Shown: positions 1 through 6,621, counted from the first letter of the stretch. The stretch: DNA of 8,423 nucleotides from JBGTBQ01 sp041749275 (GCA_041749275.1 JBGTBQ010000445.1:1-8423); one strand, 5' to 3'. The notes: generated by a model from the letters alone, not told the origin. Numbers and translations are program-made.

Positions 1-4
1 AGGG

Positions 5-40
5 GCGACAGACATTTATATGCCGCTCCTCACGGAGCTT
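5..40 (-). repeat. Short palindromic repeat, copy A
   Basis: Read on the minus strand this unit has a short stem (CTCC paired with GGAG around GTGA), then GCGGCAT, an AAATGT core and a GTCTGTCGC tail. It matches the copies at 64-96, 920-948, 970-1017 and 1039-1070 in layout rather than base for base. It lies in tandem with copy B, same orientation. It carries the same GAGGAGCGGCAT block as the copy at 970. No mobile gene is nearby. Confidence 0.6.
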
Positions 41-63
41 GGAGACTTCGGCGCACCCGACGA

Positions 64-96
64 GCGACAAACATTTCGCCCCTCACGGGGCTTTTT
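64..96 (-). repeat. Short palindromic repeat, copy B (terminator-like on plus strand)
   Basis: Same family as copy A, but the stem is CCCC/GGGG instead of CTCC/GGAG. On the minus strand it reads AGCCCC, loop GTGA, GGGGCGA, then AATGTTTGTCGC. On the plus strand the stem GCCCC-TCAC-GGGGC is followed directly by five T residues, so it could act as an intrinsic terminator for rightward transcription entering from the left of the window. That role is an inference; no plus-strand gene is visible. Confidence 0.6.
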
Positions 97-241
97 AGAC
101 ATACTCTAAAGCGAATGCGGCCAACCCGCGGATAGCGGCGGAAGGCTCGCCCTCGAAGCTACGCGCCCGCCAGATAAAAGATTCAGCCTCGCCCATCTTC
201 GACTCGACCGCGGCATTTACCGTCTTTTCAAATGGTCGGGC
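95..241 (-). pseudogene. Possible 3' remnant of an unrecognised gene
   Basis: An open frame on the minus strand ends with TAA at 95-97. Its last ~48 residues have a protein-like composition (for example ESKMGEAESFIWRARSFEG) and fairly GC-rich third positions. Further upstream the frame runs into the large hairpin at 252-316, which would encode an unlikely N-terminus. The only in-frame ATG within the plausible part is at 196-194, giving 33 residues, with no clear ribosome binding site. The stop codon sits inside the T tract of repeat copy B. I do not recognise a family. It may be the tail of a gene whose 5' part was lost when the hairpin arrived, or simply a chance open frame. Confidence 0.25.
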
Positions 242-251
242 CGCGACCAGC

Positions 252-316
252 GGTAAAAAGTGAGAGGGGAGACGGAGGTTCTCGCTATCCTCCGTCTCCC
301 CTCTCACTTTTTTACC
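252..316 (-). terminator. Long hairpin past the secreted-protein gene
   Basis: The arms 252-278 and 289-316 are reverse complements over 27 bases, with one extra T in the right arm, around a 10-base loop (TTCTCGCTAT). The stem carries an A/T-rich outer end (GGTAAAAAG and its complement) and a GC-rich inner half (GGGGAGACGGAGG), so either strand would form a strong hairpin next to a run of T residues. It starts 14 bases after the stop codon of the 331-675 gene, so a bidirectional terminator is the simplest reading. The arms are far longer than a normal terminator, so it could also be a small inverted-repeat element. Confidence 0.6.
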
Positions 317-330
317 TTTTCCCTTTCCTG

Positions 331-675
331 TTAGTTGCGATCCTGCTCGTCGTGCTTCTGCCGATAGATGTGGCGGCTGGCATGGCGCTGCGCGTGCGCG
401 ATGCGGCGGCGCTCGCGGAGCGTGAACTCGCCACCGGAGCGGCGTGCGAAAGCCTCATGTACTCTGATGCGCGCCTGCTCGGCCTGTAGGCGCGCGGCCT
501 CGCGGCGGGTCAACTCGCCGCTGCGAACGCCTTGCCGGATGCGCGTCTGCTGATGGCGCTGGTGCTGGTTGATGCCGCCGCGCCGGTGTCGCTCCTGCGC
601 CCGCGCCGCCGATGGAATGAACACGACGCCGACCAGCGCCGCGAGAACTAACCACTTCGAGAAATTCTTCAACAT
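331..675 (-). CDS. Small secreted Arg/Gln-rich helical protein
   Basis: Predicted protein of 114 residues. Residues 1-26 form a typical signal peptide: Lys near the start, hydrophobic core WLVLAALVGVVFIP, and an Ala-x-Ala site (ARA before QE). The mature ~88 residues are very basic, lack Cys and Trp, and look fully helical. Two related blocks are visible: GVRSGELTRREAARLQAEQ and SGGEFTLRERRRIAHAQ, each a Gly-x-(L/F)-T turn followed by a charged helix, then a conserved-looking SRHIYRQKHD end. Similar small exported proteins with the 'GxLTxxEaxxL ... IYxxKHD' layout occur in many Gram-negative bacteria, with no function that I can name. The ATG at 675-673 was chosen because GGGAGG lies six bases upstream and the signal peptide starts there; a longer frame would run into the inverted repeat at 706-816. 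Codon use is GC-rich at third positions, supporting real coding. Confidence 0.8.
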   Translation of the reverse strand: MLKNFSKWLVLAALVGVVFIPSAARAQERHRRGGINQHQRHQQTRIRQGVRSGELTRREAARLQAEQARIRVHEAFARRSGGEFTLRERRRIAHAQRHASRHIYRQKHDEQDRN

Positions 676-681
676 GGATTG

Positions 682-687
682 CCTCCC
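682..687 (-). promoter_or_regulatory. Shine-Dalgarno site GGGAGG for the secreted protein
   Basis: GGGAGG on the minus strand, six bases before the ATG at 675. It is the clearest ribosome binding site in the window and fixes the start of the small secreted protein; most other genes here have weak or no such motif. Confidence 0.7.
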
Positions 688-705
688 GTTTTGTTTATGG
701 CAATT

Positions 706-816
706 TGCAATTGGATGCGACCACATCAACGACCGTTTAGAGGCGGGCAATGCCCGCCGTCTCAAGTTGAACCGGCGGGCATGGCCCGCCTCTAAACGGT
801 CGCACCCAATTGCAAA
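706..816. repeat. Large inverted repeat with nested palindromes
   Basis: The core arms 731-759 and 773-801 are reverse complements with one mismatch, starting GACCGTTTAGAGGCGGGC on the left. The loop is about 13 bases. Each arm contains its own small palindrome (GGCGGGC-AAT-GCCCGCC on the left, a CATG variant on the right). An outer pair, TTGCAATTGGATGCGACC at 706-722 and its complement at 799-816, extends the structure with one mismatch; the left arm carries about 8-10 extra bases (ACATCAACGA) between the outer and inner parts. It lies in the 5' leader region of the small secreted-protein gene. Confidence 0.8.
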
Positions 817-919
817 CCGCTGTAAGTTGGAACGCCCTTTCAATCGAGCGTCCTGTTTCAGGTGGGAGAGTTATTGAACGAAGGCTCAAGCGAGCGAGTA
901 TGAAGTGATCTGAAAATTT

Positions 920-948
920 AGCTCCGGAGGAGCGGAACGTTTGTAGCT
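920..948 (+). repeat. Short palindromic repeat, copy C
   Basis: Reads AGCTCCGGAGGAGCGG, then AACGTTTGTAGCT. Stem CTCC/GGAG with loop GGA. The GTTTGTAGC tail is shared with copies B and F. It faces copy F at 1039-1070 in inverted orientation, with the D/E pair nested between them. Confidence 0.65.
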
Positions 949-969
949 CAACGTGATTAAAGATTCCCC

Positions 970-1017
970 AGCTCCGGAGGAGCGGCATGTAAATCACATT
1001 TCGTCCCTCCGGAGTTT
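970..1017. repeat. Short palindromic repeat, head-to-head copies D and E
   Basis: Copy D (970-995, plus) starts AGCTCCGGAGGAGCGGCATG; copy E (996-1017, minus) reads AAACTCCGGAGGGACGAAATGT. Together they form an imperfect palindrome of about 45 bases centred near AAATC at 991-995, with 15 of 19 arm positions matching. The block GAGGAGCGGCAT is also in copy A. Confidence 0.65.
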
Positions 1018-1038
1018 AAAGAGAAAGAGAGCGGCTTA

Positions 1039-1070
1039 GGCTACAAACATCTCGTCCCCGACGGGGCTTT
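1039..1070 (-). repeat. Short palindromic repeat, copy F
   Basis: On the minus strand this reads AAAGCCCCGTCGGGGACGAG, then ATGTTTGTAGCC. Stem CCCC/GGGG with a GTC loop, the same swap of stem bases as copy B relative to A, C and D. The tail matches copy C. Confidence 0.65.
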
Positions 1071-1197
1071 GAAATTCCTTCCTTCCATGCTCGAACCACA
1101 ACCAACCGTCGGCGATTAAGACGACGCGCGGCGGTGCAAAGTCGAAAAAAATCCGTGAGGCGTACTTGTTGTGATTGGGAGGCGGCGCTGCTTCAAC

Positions 1198-1947
1198 TCA
1201 CAGCGAGTCGAGGGCGTGCATGAAGGCTGCGGTGTCGGAGAGGTCTGACAAAAGCGCGTCCGGCGCGTGCGGGCGAAGCGTCTCGACGCCGTGGACGCGG
1301 CCCGTGCCGACGCCGACGACGCGCGCGCCGAAGTGGCGTGCACAGGCGATGTCGTTCGGCGTGTCGCCGATGACGATGAATTGTGAAGGCCGCAAATTCA
1401 GTCCGAGGTGGCGGCTGATACGCGCGTGCGCGAGACGCGGCAGGTCGCGCCGGTCGCGCGACGAGTCGCCGAAGGCTCCCGGAAGTTGAAAGAAGTCGGA
1501 GAGTCCGGCGAGCCGCATCTTCAGGCGCGCCGCCGGCTCGATGTTGCCCGTAAGAAGCGCCGAGAGATAACGCGGGTGCGCGTCCGTCGCCGCGAGCGCA
1601 TCGCTCACGCCGGGCAGAACCTCAAACACCTGCGCGCCGCCGTCGGCGGTGACGCGCTCAAGCGCGGCGAGATAACGCTCGCGCAGGACGGGGACGCGCC
1701 GACGCATCTCCGCACGCGTGAAGCCCGCGTCGCGCAGCGCCTCGATGACGATCTGCCGGTCGGTCATCCCCGACACCGACAGCTCCGCGAGCCGCCCCGC
1801 CGTCCCGAAGACGCTCTCCATCACGGGAATCGTGTATTCCTTGAAACCGCCCGGATGCACCGAACGCATCAGCGTTCCGTCAATGTCCCACAACAACACG
1901 CGCAACTCTTCGCGCGCGGCTTCGGTGTCGAGATGTTGGTTCGTCAT
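1198..1947 (-). CDS. HAD-superfamily phosphatase
   Basis: A 249-residue haloacid-dehalogenase-type hydrolase, expected to be a cytoplasmic Mg-dependent phosphatase that forms a phospho-aspartate intermediate. All motifs are present: motif I DIDGT at 21-25 (nucleophile D21, acid/base D23), motif II Thr133 in SALLTGN, motif III Lys143 in RLKMRLAGL, and motif IV GDTPND at 194-199 with metal-binding D195 and D199. Residues ~30-110 form a helical cap inserted after motif I, as in the phosphoglycolate phosphatase/beta-phosphoglucomutase branch. Length is normal. The substrate cannot be read from the sequence; phosphoglycolate phosphatase-like is the nearest label. The ATG at 1947 has no clear Shine-Dalgarno, but a small hairpin (1965-1980, GCCGAA-CAGT-TTCGGC) lies 17 bases upstream. 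A 229-bp gap and its own promoter-like sequence separate it from the carboxylase genes, so it is probably transcribed independently. Confidence 0.88.
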   Translation of the reverse strand: MTNQHLDTEAAREELRVLLWDIDGTLMRSVHPGGFKEYTIPVMESVFGTAGRLAELSVSGMTDRQIVIEALRDAGFTRAEMRRRVPVLRERYLAALERVTADGGAQVFEVLPGVSDALAATDAHPRYLSALLTGNIEPAARLKMRLAGLSDFFQLPGAFGDSSRDRRDLPRLAHARISRHLGLNLRPSQFIVIGDTPNDIACARHFGARVVGVGTGRVHGVETLRPHAPDALLSDLSDTAAFMHALDSL

Positions 1948-2070
1948 GAATATCTGGACAGAGCGCCGAACAGTTTCGGCAAACTCCCACGGGCGGCGAC
2001 TCTCAAGGGGTTGGATTCGTGTCCCTCGGTCGCACCCACGAGTAATTATCGCCCGGTCGTCGTCTTAAGA

Positions 2071-2100
2071 TTTATAGCCGAGACGAGAAGTGAATTTCAA
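2071..2100 (-). promoter_or_regulatory. Sigma-70-type promoter candidate for the HAD gene
   Basis: On the minus strand TTGAAA (2100-2095) and TATAAA (2076-2071) are 18 bases apart, each one base from the -35/-10 consensus. Transcription would start near 2064, leaving a leader of roughly 117 bases before the HAD start codon. The local A/T richness stands out against the GC-rich surroundings. Confidence 0.5.
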
Positions 2101-2176
2101 CGAGATGATGCCGCCACGGGATGCAACTCAGGAAAGGCCGGTATCTCGCTTTTCAACGTTGAGAGGAAAGAGCAAC

Positions 2177-2692
2177 TCACTCCACCACGACGAGCACCTC
2201 GCCCGCGTTGACGGTCGCGCCCGACACGACGCGGAGTTCGGCGACCGTGCCCGCCTTCGGCGACTTCATCTCGTTCTGCATCTTCATCGCCTCGACGACG
2301 ATGAGCGCGTCGCCGGCTTCGACTTGTTGCCCCAGTTCGACGAGGACGCGCACGATTTTGCCCGGCATCGCCGCCGACACTTCGGCGCGGCCCCCATCGT
2401 GCTCGCCCGCCGCACGCGCGCCGCGCAGACGCTTCGGGTCAATGATACGAACACCATAAGCGCGGCCATGCACGTGCACCTCCACGCCTCCGCGCTCGCC
2501 CTCCGGCCCGACGCCGCGCTCCACGCGGCACTCGTAGACGCGCTCGCCGCGCAGGATGAGATAAGTTCCCGCACTCACTTCGCGCGCTTCGATCTCGTAA
2601 CCCCGTCCGTCGAGCGTGGCGAAGACGCGGCGCCCCTCACGCCTCAGTTCGAGCGCGTGCCTTTCACTGGCAATCTCCGCAAACAGTTTCAT
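2177..2692 (-). CDS. Biotin carboxyl carrier protein of an acyl-CoA carboxylase
   Basis: A 171-residue carrier whose biotin is carboxylated by the biotin carboxylase and handed to a carboxyltransferase. The C-terminal biotinyl domain covers ~103-171: SAAMPGKIVRVLVELGQQV, then the biotinylation motif EAMKM with target Lys137, then the mirrored half ending GEVLVVVE. Residues 1-90 are beta-rich (RVFATLDGRGYEIEAREVS, EVHVHGRAYGVRIID) and resemble the BT linker domain of propionyl- and methylcrotonyl-CoA carboxylase alpha chains rather than the short Pro/Ala-rich N-terminus of E. coli AccB. Start chosen at ATG 2692 (MKLFAEI), where that domain begins; an earlier in-frame start at 2767 would add 25 unlikely residues. 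It lies 96 bp after accC, preceded by a hairpin (2705-2731). A label of acetyl-, propionyl- or other acyl-CoA carboxylase cannot be settled without the carboxyltransferase, which is not in the window. Confidence 0.9.
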   Translation of the reverse strand: MKLFAEIASERHALELRREGRRVFATLDGRGYEIEAREVSAGTYLILRGERVYECRVERGVGPEGERGGVEVHVHGRAYGVRIIDPKRLRGARAAGEHDGGRAEVSAAMPGKIVRVLVELGQQVEAGDALIVVEAMKMQNEMKSPKAGTVAELRVVSGATVNAGEVLVVVE

Positions 2693-2704
2693 ACATCTGT
2701 TCTC

Positions 2705-2731
2705 TTCAAATCTCTTCGCAAGAGTTGAAGC
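2705..2731 (-). promoter_or_regulatory. Hairpin covering the carrier-gene ribosome binding site
   Basis: In the mRNA the sequence CTTCAA-CTCTT-GCG-AAGAG-AT-TTGAAG folds into 6 + 5 perfect base pairs with a two-base bulge and a three-base loop. The 3' arm ends in GAAG, which is the first part of the only Shine-Dalgarno-like sequence (GAAGAG, nine bases before ATG 2692). Folding could lower translation of the carrier relative to biotin carboxylase or couple the two. There is no T run, so it is not a terminator. Confidence 0.5.
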
Positions 2732-2788
2732 ATTCCTTGATACAGTTTTTCCCAAGCCGGGATGCAAACGCTGAAAGCTAACGCCTGC

Positions 2789-4330
<1,542 letters not shown>

Positions 4331-4335
4331 AGAGA

Positions 4336-4440
4336 AGCGTTCAGCCGTCAGCTTTGTGCTTCATGGGAGAAGCGCTTTTCAATTTACCACCGCATCGGCG
4401 GAAGAAGAAAAGCTGAACGCTGACGGCTGAACGCTGACGG
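4336..4440. repeat. 14-bp tandem repeat with a distant inverted partner
   Basis: Two exact head-to-tail copies of GCTGAACGCTGACG occupy 4412-4425 and 4426-4439, ending against the stop codon of the upstream gene. A 17-base segment at 4336-4352 (AGCGTTCAGCCGTCAGC) is the exact reverse complement of 4419-4435. The repeat therefore fills both ends of the 111-bp gap between the DUF3592-like gene and accC, and in RNA could form a 17-bp stem enclosing ~66 bases. A second small stem (CCGC-CGAT-GCGG) lies inside. Confidence 0.75.
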
Positions 4441-4441
4441 C

Positions 4442-4732
4442 TTAAACCACCACGGAATTGCCGGGCTGACGCGGGTTGAAGCGGACGGTGACGCGTGCGC
4501 CGGGGAAATAGTCGTCGGCGTGCGTGCGCTGGCCGGCGTCGAGCGCCTGCGACGACTCGAACTGGACGCCGTTGATCTCGTAGTTGTAGAAGACTTGAGT
4601 GATCGCGCCTGTATCGTCGGTAATCACGTCGAAGATGGAGCCTTCGGTGATGCGGCCTCCGCGGATCAGTCCGGCGCGGCGCTCGGCCTCATCATCTTTC
4701 TTCTTGCGTCGGAAAAGGTCAAAGATTCCCAT
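4442..4732 (-). CDS. Small DUF3592-like protein
   Basis: A 96-residue protein. The N-terminus MGIFDLFRRKKKDDEAERR is short, amphipathic and highly charged, likely cytoplasmic or membrane-associated, with no membrane span. Residues ~27-96 are beta-rich: GRITEGSIFDVITDD, VFYNYEINGVQFESSQAL, then a Tyr/Phe-Pro-Gly turn and VTVRFNPRQPGNSVVV. This order (a Y-x-Y strand, a 'G.x.Y/F' strand, 'G..V.V.Y/F.P..P..S') is that of DUF3592-type domains, whose role is not known. The ATG at 4732 is preferred; a GTG at 4753 would add MYPSCEY. The gap to the upstream gene is 45 bp, so co-transcription is likely. Assignment to the family is by pattern only. Confidence 0.72.
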   Translation of the reverse strand: MGIFDLFRRKKKDDEAERRAGLIRGGRITEGSIFDVITDDTGAITQVFYNYEINGVQFESSQALDAGQRTHADDYFPGARVTVRFNPRQPGNSVVV

Positions 4733-4777
4733 ATACTCACAGGAGGGATACACGTGCGCGCCGGGCGGCGGGCCTTA

Positions 4778-5686
4778 TCAGTTTTTTTTGACGGACGCCA
4801 GAGGTTGCGCGGCGTCACTCTCCTTCGACGGCGCGAGGATCAACCCGTCGCGGATACGCAGATCGTCGTCGGTGCCGAGGATGGCGTCTCTACCGGGCAG
4901 CACCAGATCATAGTTAGTGAACGATAGATTCGCGTTCGGTAAATCGTCCGTGCTGCGCGCCGAGGCGTTGCGGATGCGCGCGACCGAGGGCCGTCGCTGC
5001 TTCCGGTCTTTCTCAATCTGCGGCGAGAGCGATGCCAGATCGGTCTCCGGCTTGTACTCGCCGGCTTCCATCAGGGCAATCGTTGCGGCGAAAGTGCAGT
5101 CGGGGTCATCGAGCTTGCGGAGGTCAGCGGTGTTATGGGGGTAGGTGTCGAAACGCTTGCGATATTCCGAGAGGACTTGTGCGCTGGCGTGAAGCTGCGC
5201 GTTCTCGGCGGCGCGGCGAGCCAACTCGCGCCGTTCCAGTCGCGCCGGGACGGTGATGCCGATCAGGGTCGTGAGCGTCGCCGCAATCAGCGCGGACACG
5301 GCGAACCCTCCGCGCACGAGCCGCAGGCCCGCGAAGCGTGCAGGGTTGTGTCTGACCTGTCGGCTGTAACGCGCGCAGGCCCACGCCGCGAGGAAAGAGA
5401 GCGGGAGCGCCGTCCACTTTAGACGCCATGCCGTTTTCTCGGCAACGCGCTGAAAGAATTGCGGCTCGAAAGCGAAGCCATCGAATTGCAGCAGCGTCGA
5501 GATAAAAGCGCCGATGAAGAGCGCGACCAGCACCACGCCGCCCGCGACCGCCGCGATGGCATAACCGTAAGAGGGCAGCTCTCGTTCGGGGCGCACGAGC
5601 GGCGGCCCGACCTGACGCGCACCGCACGCGGCGCAGCCGTCGCTCATCTCGCCATCAAACTTTGAGCCGCAACATGGACAGATCAT
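4778..5686 (-). CDS. Zinc-ribbon membrane protein with GspG-like C-terminal motif
   Basis: A 302-residue protein I cannot name. Residues 3-21 hold a zinc ribbon: C3-x2-C6 and C18-x2-C21, with an extra C5. Three membrane spans follow, at ~41-68, ~89-106 and ~127-147. The rest (~150-302) is soluble and starts with a charged helix (LERRELARRAAENAQLHASAQVL). It continues with EYRKRFDTYPHNTADLRKL and ends with LPGRDAILGTDDDLRIRDGLI, which resemble the 'YP..L..L' and 'GPDG..GTDDD' elements of type II secretion pseudopilin GspG and related pilin-like proteins. There is no prepilin cleavage site, so it is not itself a pseudopilin. The coding sequence ends in a run of eight A residues, then TGATAA. 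Start ATG 5686 is weakly supported: GAGG lies 13 bases upstream. It sits 64 bp after the phosphatidyltransferase and 45 bp before the DUF3592-like gene, consistent with one transcript. Confidence 0.78.
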   Translation of the reverse strand: MICPCCGSKFDGEMSDGCAACGARQVGPPLVRPERELPSYGYAIAAVAGGVVLVALFIGAFISTLLQFDGFAFEPQFFQRVAEKTAWRLKWTALPLSFLAAWACARYSRQVRHNPARFAGLRLVRGGFAVSALIAATLTTLIGITVPARLERRELARRAAENAQLHASAQVLSEYRKRFDTYPHNTADLRKLDDPDCTFAATIALMEAGEYKPETDLASLSPQIEKDRKQRRPSVARIRNASARSTDDLPNANLSFTNYDLVLPGRDAILGTDDDLRIRDGLILAPSKESDAAQPLASVKKN

Positions 5687-5750
5687 AAATTTAGGATTAC
5701 CTCACACAGCCAAGGGAAACTCTATCACCCACGCTTGAAAATCTTACCGC

Positions 5751-6539
5751 TTACCGCGGGGCCGGCGCCGCGCGCGGGCGCGGGCGCGGGCCGCGTTTCT
5801 GGCCTTTCCCCGACCGGGTTTTAGACGTGCCTTCTCCCTCGCCGGATGCTTCTCTCCCGCCTCCGCGCGCGGGTGTTTTCGACGGCAAGGCTACGGACGC
5901 GGCAGGAACTGACGCCTCCTCGGTGCGGTTCAGTTCCGTCCACGTGTGGTACATGCGATAGGCGAACGTCCAGTAAGAGCCGACCGCGAGAATCCAGAGC
6001 ACGGCGGGCATCCGGTTGGCAAACAGGCTGCCGGAACCGGGGTGCGTCGAGAGCGCGCCGATGATTAACAGTACCACGCGTTCGGGCCGGCGCAAGAACC
6101 CGACATCACACTTCGGAATCAGGCTCTCGGCCCGCGCGCTTGCGTAAGAGACCAGCACCGACCCGACCATCGCCGCGCCGGCGAGAAAGACGTAGAGCGT
6201 CGAATGATACTCGGTGTCGCGCGCGTAGAAGACCATCAGCCCCACGAAGGCGGCCATGTCAGAGAGCCGGTCGAGCGAAGAGTCGAGGAAAGCGCCGAAG
6301 CGCGTCACCCGGCCCGTCAGTCGCGCGACGCTGCCGTCGAGCATGTCAAAGACGTTGGCGACGATGAGAATGATGCCGGCCCAGAAGAAATAGCCGAGGC
6401 CGAACATGACACCGCAGAGGACGTTGATCGAGACGCCTATCACGGTGAGCAGGTTCGGATTGATCGAGCAGCGCGCGAGGCCCTCGACCATGGCATTGAT
6501 GATTCGGCTCGCGCCGCGTCCGATACTTGCCCCGAACAA
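5751..6539 (-). CDS. CDP-alcohol phosphatidyltransferase, PI-phosphate synthase-like
   Basis: A 262-residue integral membrane enzyme that would transfer a phosphatidyl group from CDP-diacylglycerol to an alcohol. The family signature D-G-x2-A-R-x8-G-x3-D-x3-D is complete: D68, G69, A72, R73, G82, D86, D90, with D65 one turn earlier. Hydrophobic helices lie at ~29-63, 93-105, 114-133, 155-163 and 178-197. The block SYASARAESL and then GFLRRPERVVLL (147-158) is typical of phosphatidylinositol-phosphate synthases and their archaeal relatives, so inositol phosphate is the best guess for the acceptor; phosphatidylglycerophosphate synthase is the main alternative. After ~205 comes a ~57-residue basic, Pro/Arg/Gly-rich tail, unusual for the family. 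The start is taken as TTG 6539 because an in-frame stop lies six codons upstream; ATG 6491 would remove the N-terminal helix. AAAGG lies ten bases before the TTG. Confidence 0.88.
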   Translation of the reverse strand: MFGASIGRGASRIINAMVEGLARCSINPNLLTVIGVSINVLCGVMFGLGYFFWAGIILIVANVFDMLDGSVARLTGRVTRFGAFLDSSLDRLSDMAAFVGLMVFYARDTEYHSTLYVFLAGAAMVGSVLVSYASARAESLIPKCDVGFLRRPERVVLLIIGALSTHPGSGSLFANRMPAVLWILAVGSYWTFAYRMYHTWTELNRTEEASVPAASVALPSKTPARGGGREASGEGEGTSKTRSGKGQKRGPRPRPRAAPAPR

Positions 6540-6621
6540 ATTCCGCCGGCCTTTCTATCTGCGTAATGGCGAGAAAAACGTGAGCGGTTGCACAAAAAAG
6601 CCCCCGCAAATGCGACGAATC

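Larger units (their letters stand above)
676..1197. other. Repeat-rich intergenic region
   Basis: This 522-bp stretch separates the HAD phosphatase from the small secreted protein. It holds the large inverted repeat 706-816 and four copies of the short palindromic repeat between 920 and 1070. Between them, 817-919 shows nothing I can name. The part at 1036-1197 continues in frame with the HAD gene beyond its stop codon (see findings). I found no convincing -35/-10 pair for the secreted-protein gene, so its promoter is unplaced. Confidence 0.6.

Noticed and set aside
5..1070. CRISPR array
   Set aside because: Repeat copies vary in sequence and orientation, have no regular spacers of constant length, and no cas gene is present.
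2101..2176. Terminator after the biotin carrier gene
   Set aside because: Only a four-base stem (GTTG/CAAC) and the short palindrome CAACGTTG are present, without a following T run; too weak to call.
1408..2211. Plus-strand open frame of 267 codons opposite the HAD gene
   Set aside because: Arg/His-rich composition with no domain; the minus-strand HAD enzyme has all four catalytic motifs, and the frame also runs through its promoter region.
4782..4789. Run of eight A residues at the end of the zinc-ribbon gene as a frameshift or slippage site
   Set aside because: It lies just before the stop codon and neither shifted frame joins the downstream gene, so slippage would change only the last few residues.
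6540..6615. Riboswitch or attenuator in the phosphatidyltransferase leader
   Set aside because: There is a GGGGGC-T6 stretch, but the preceding stem is only four pairs and no known riboswitch core is seen.
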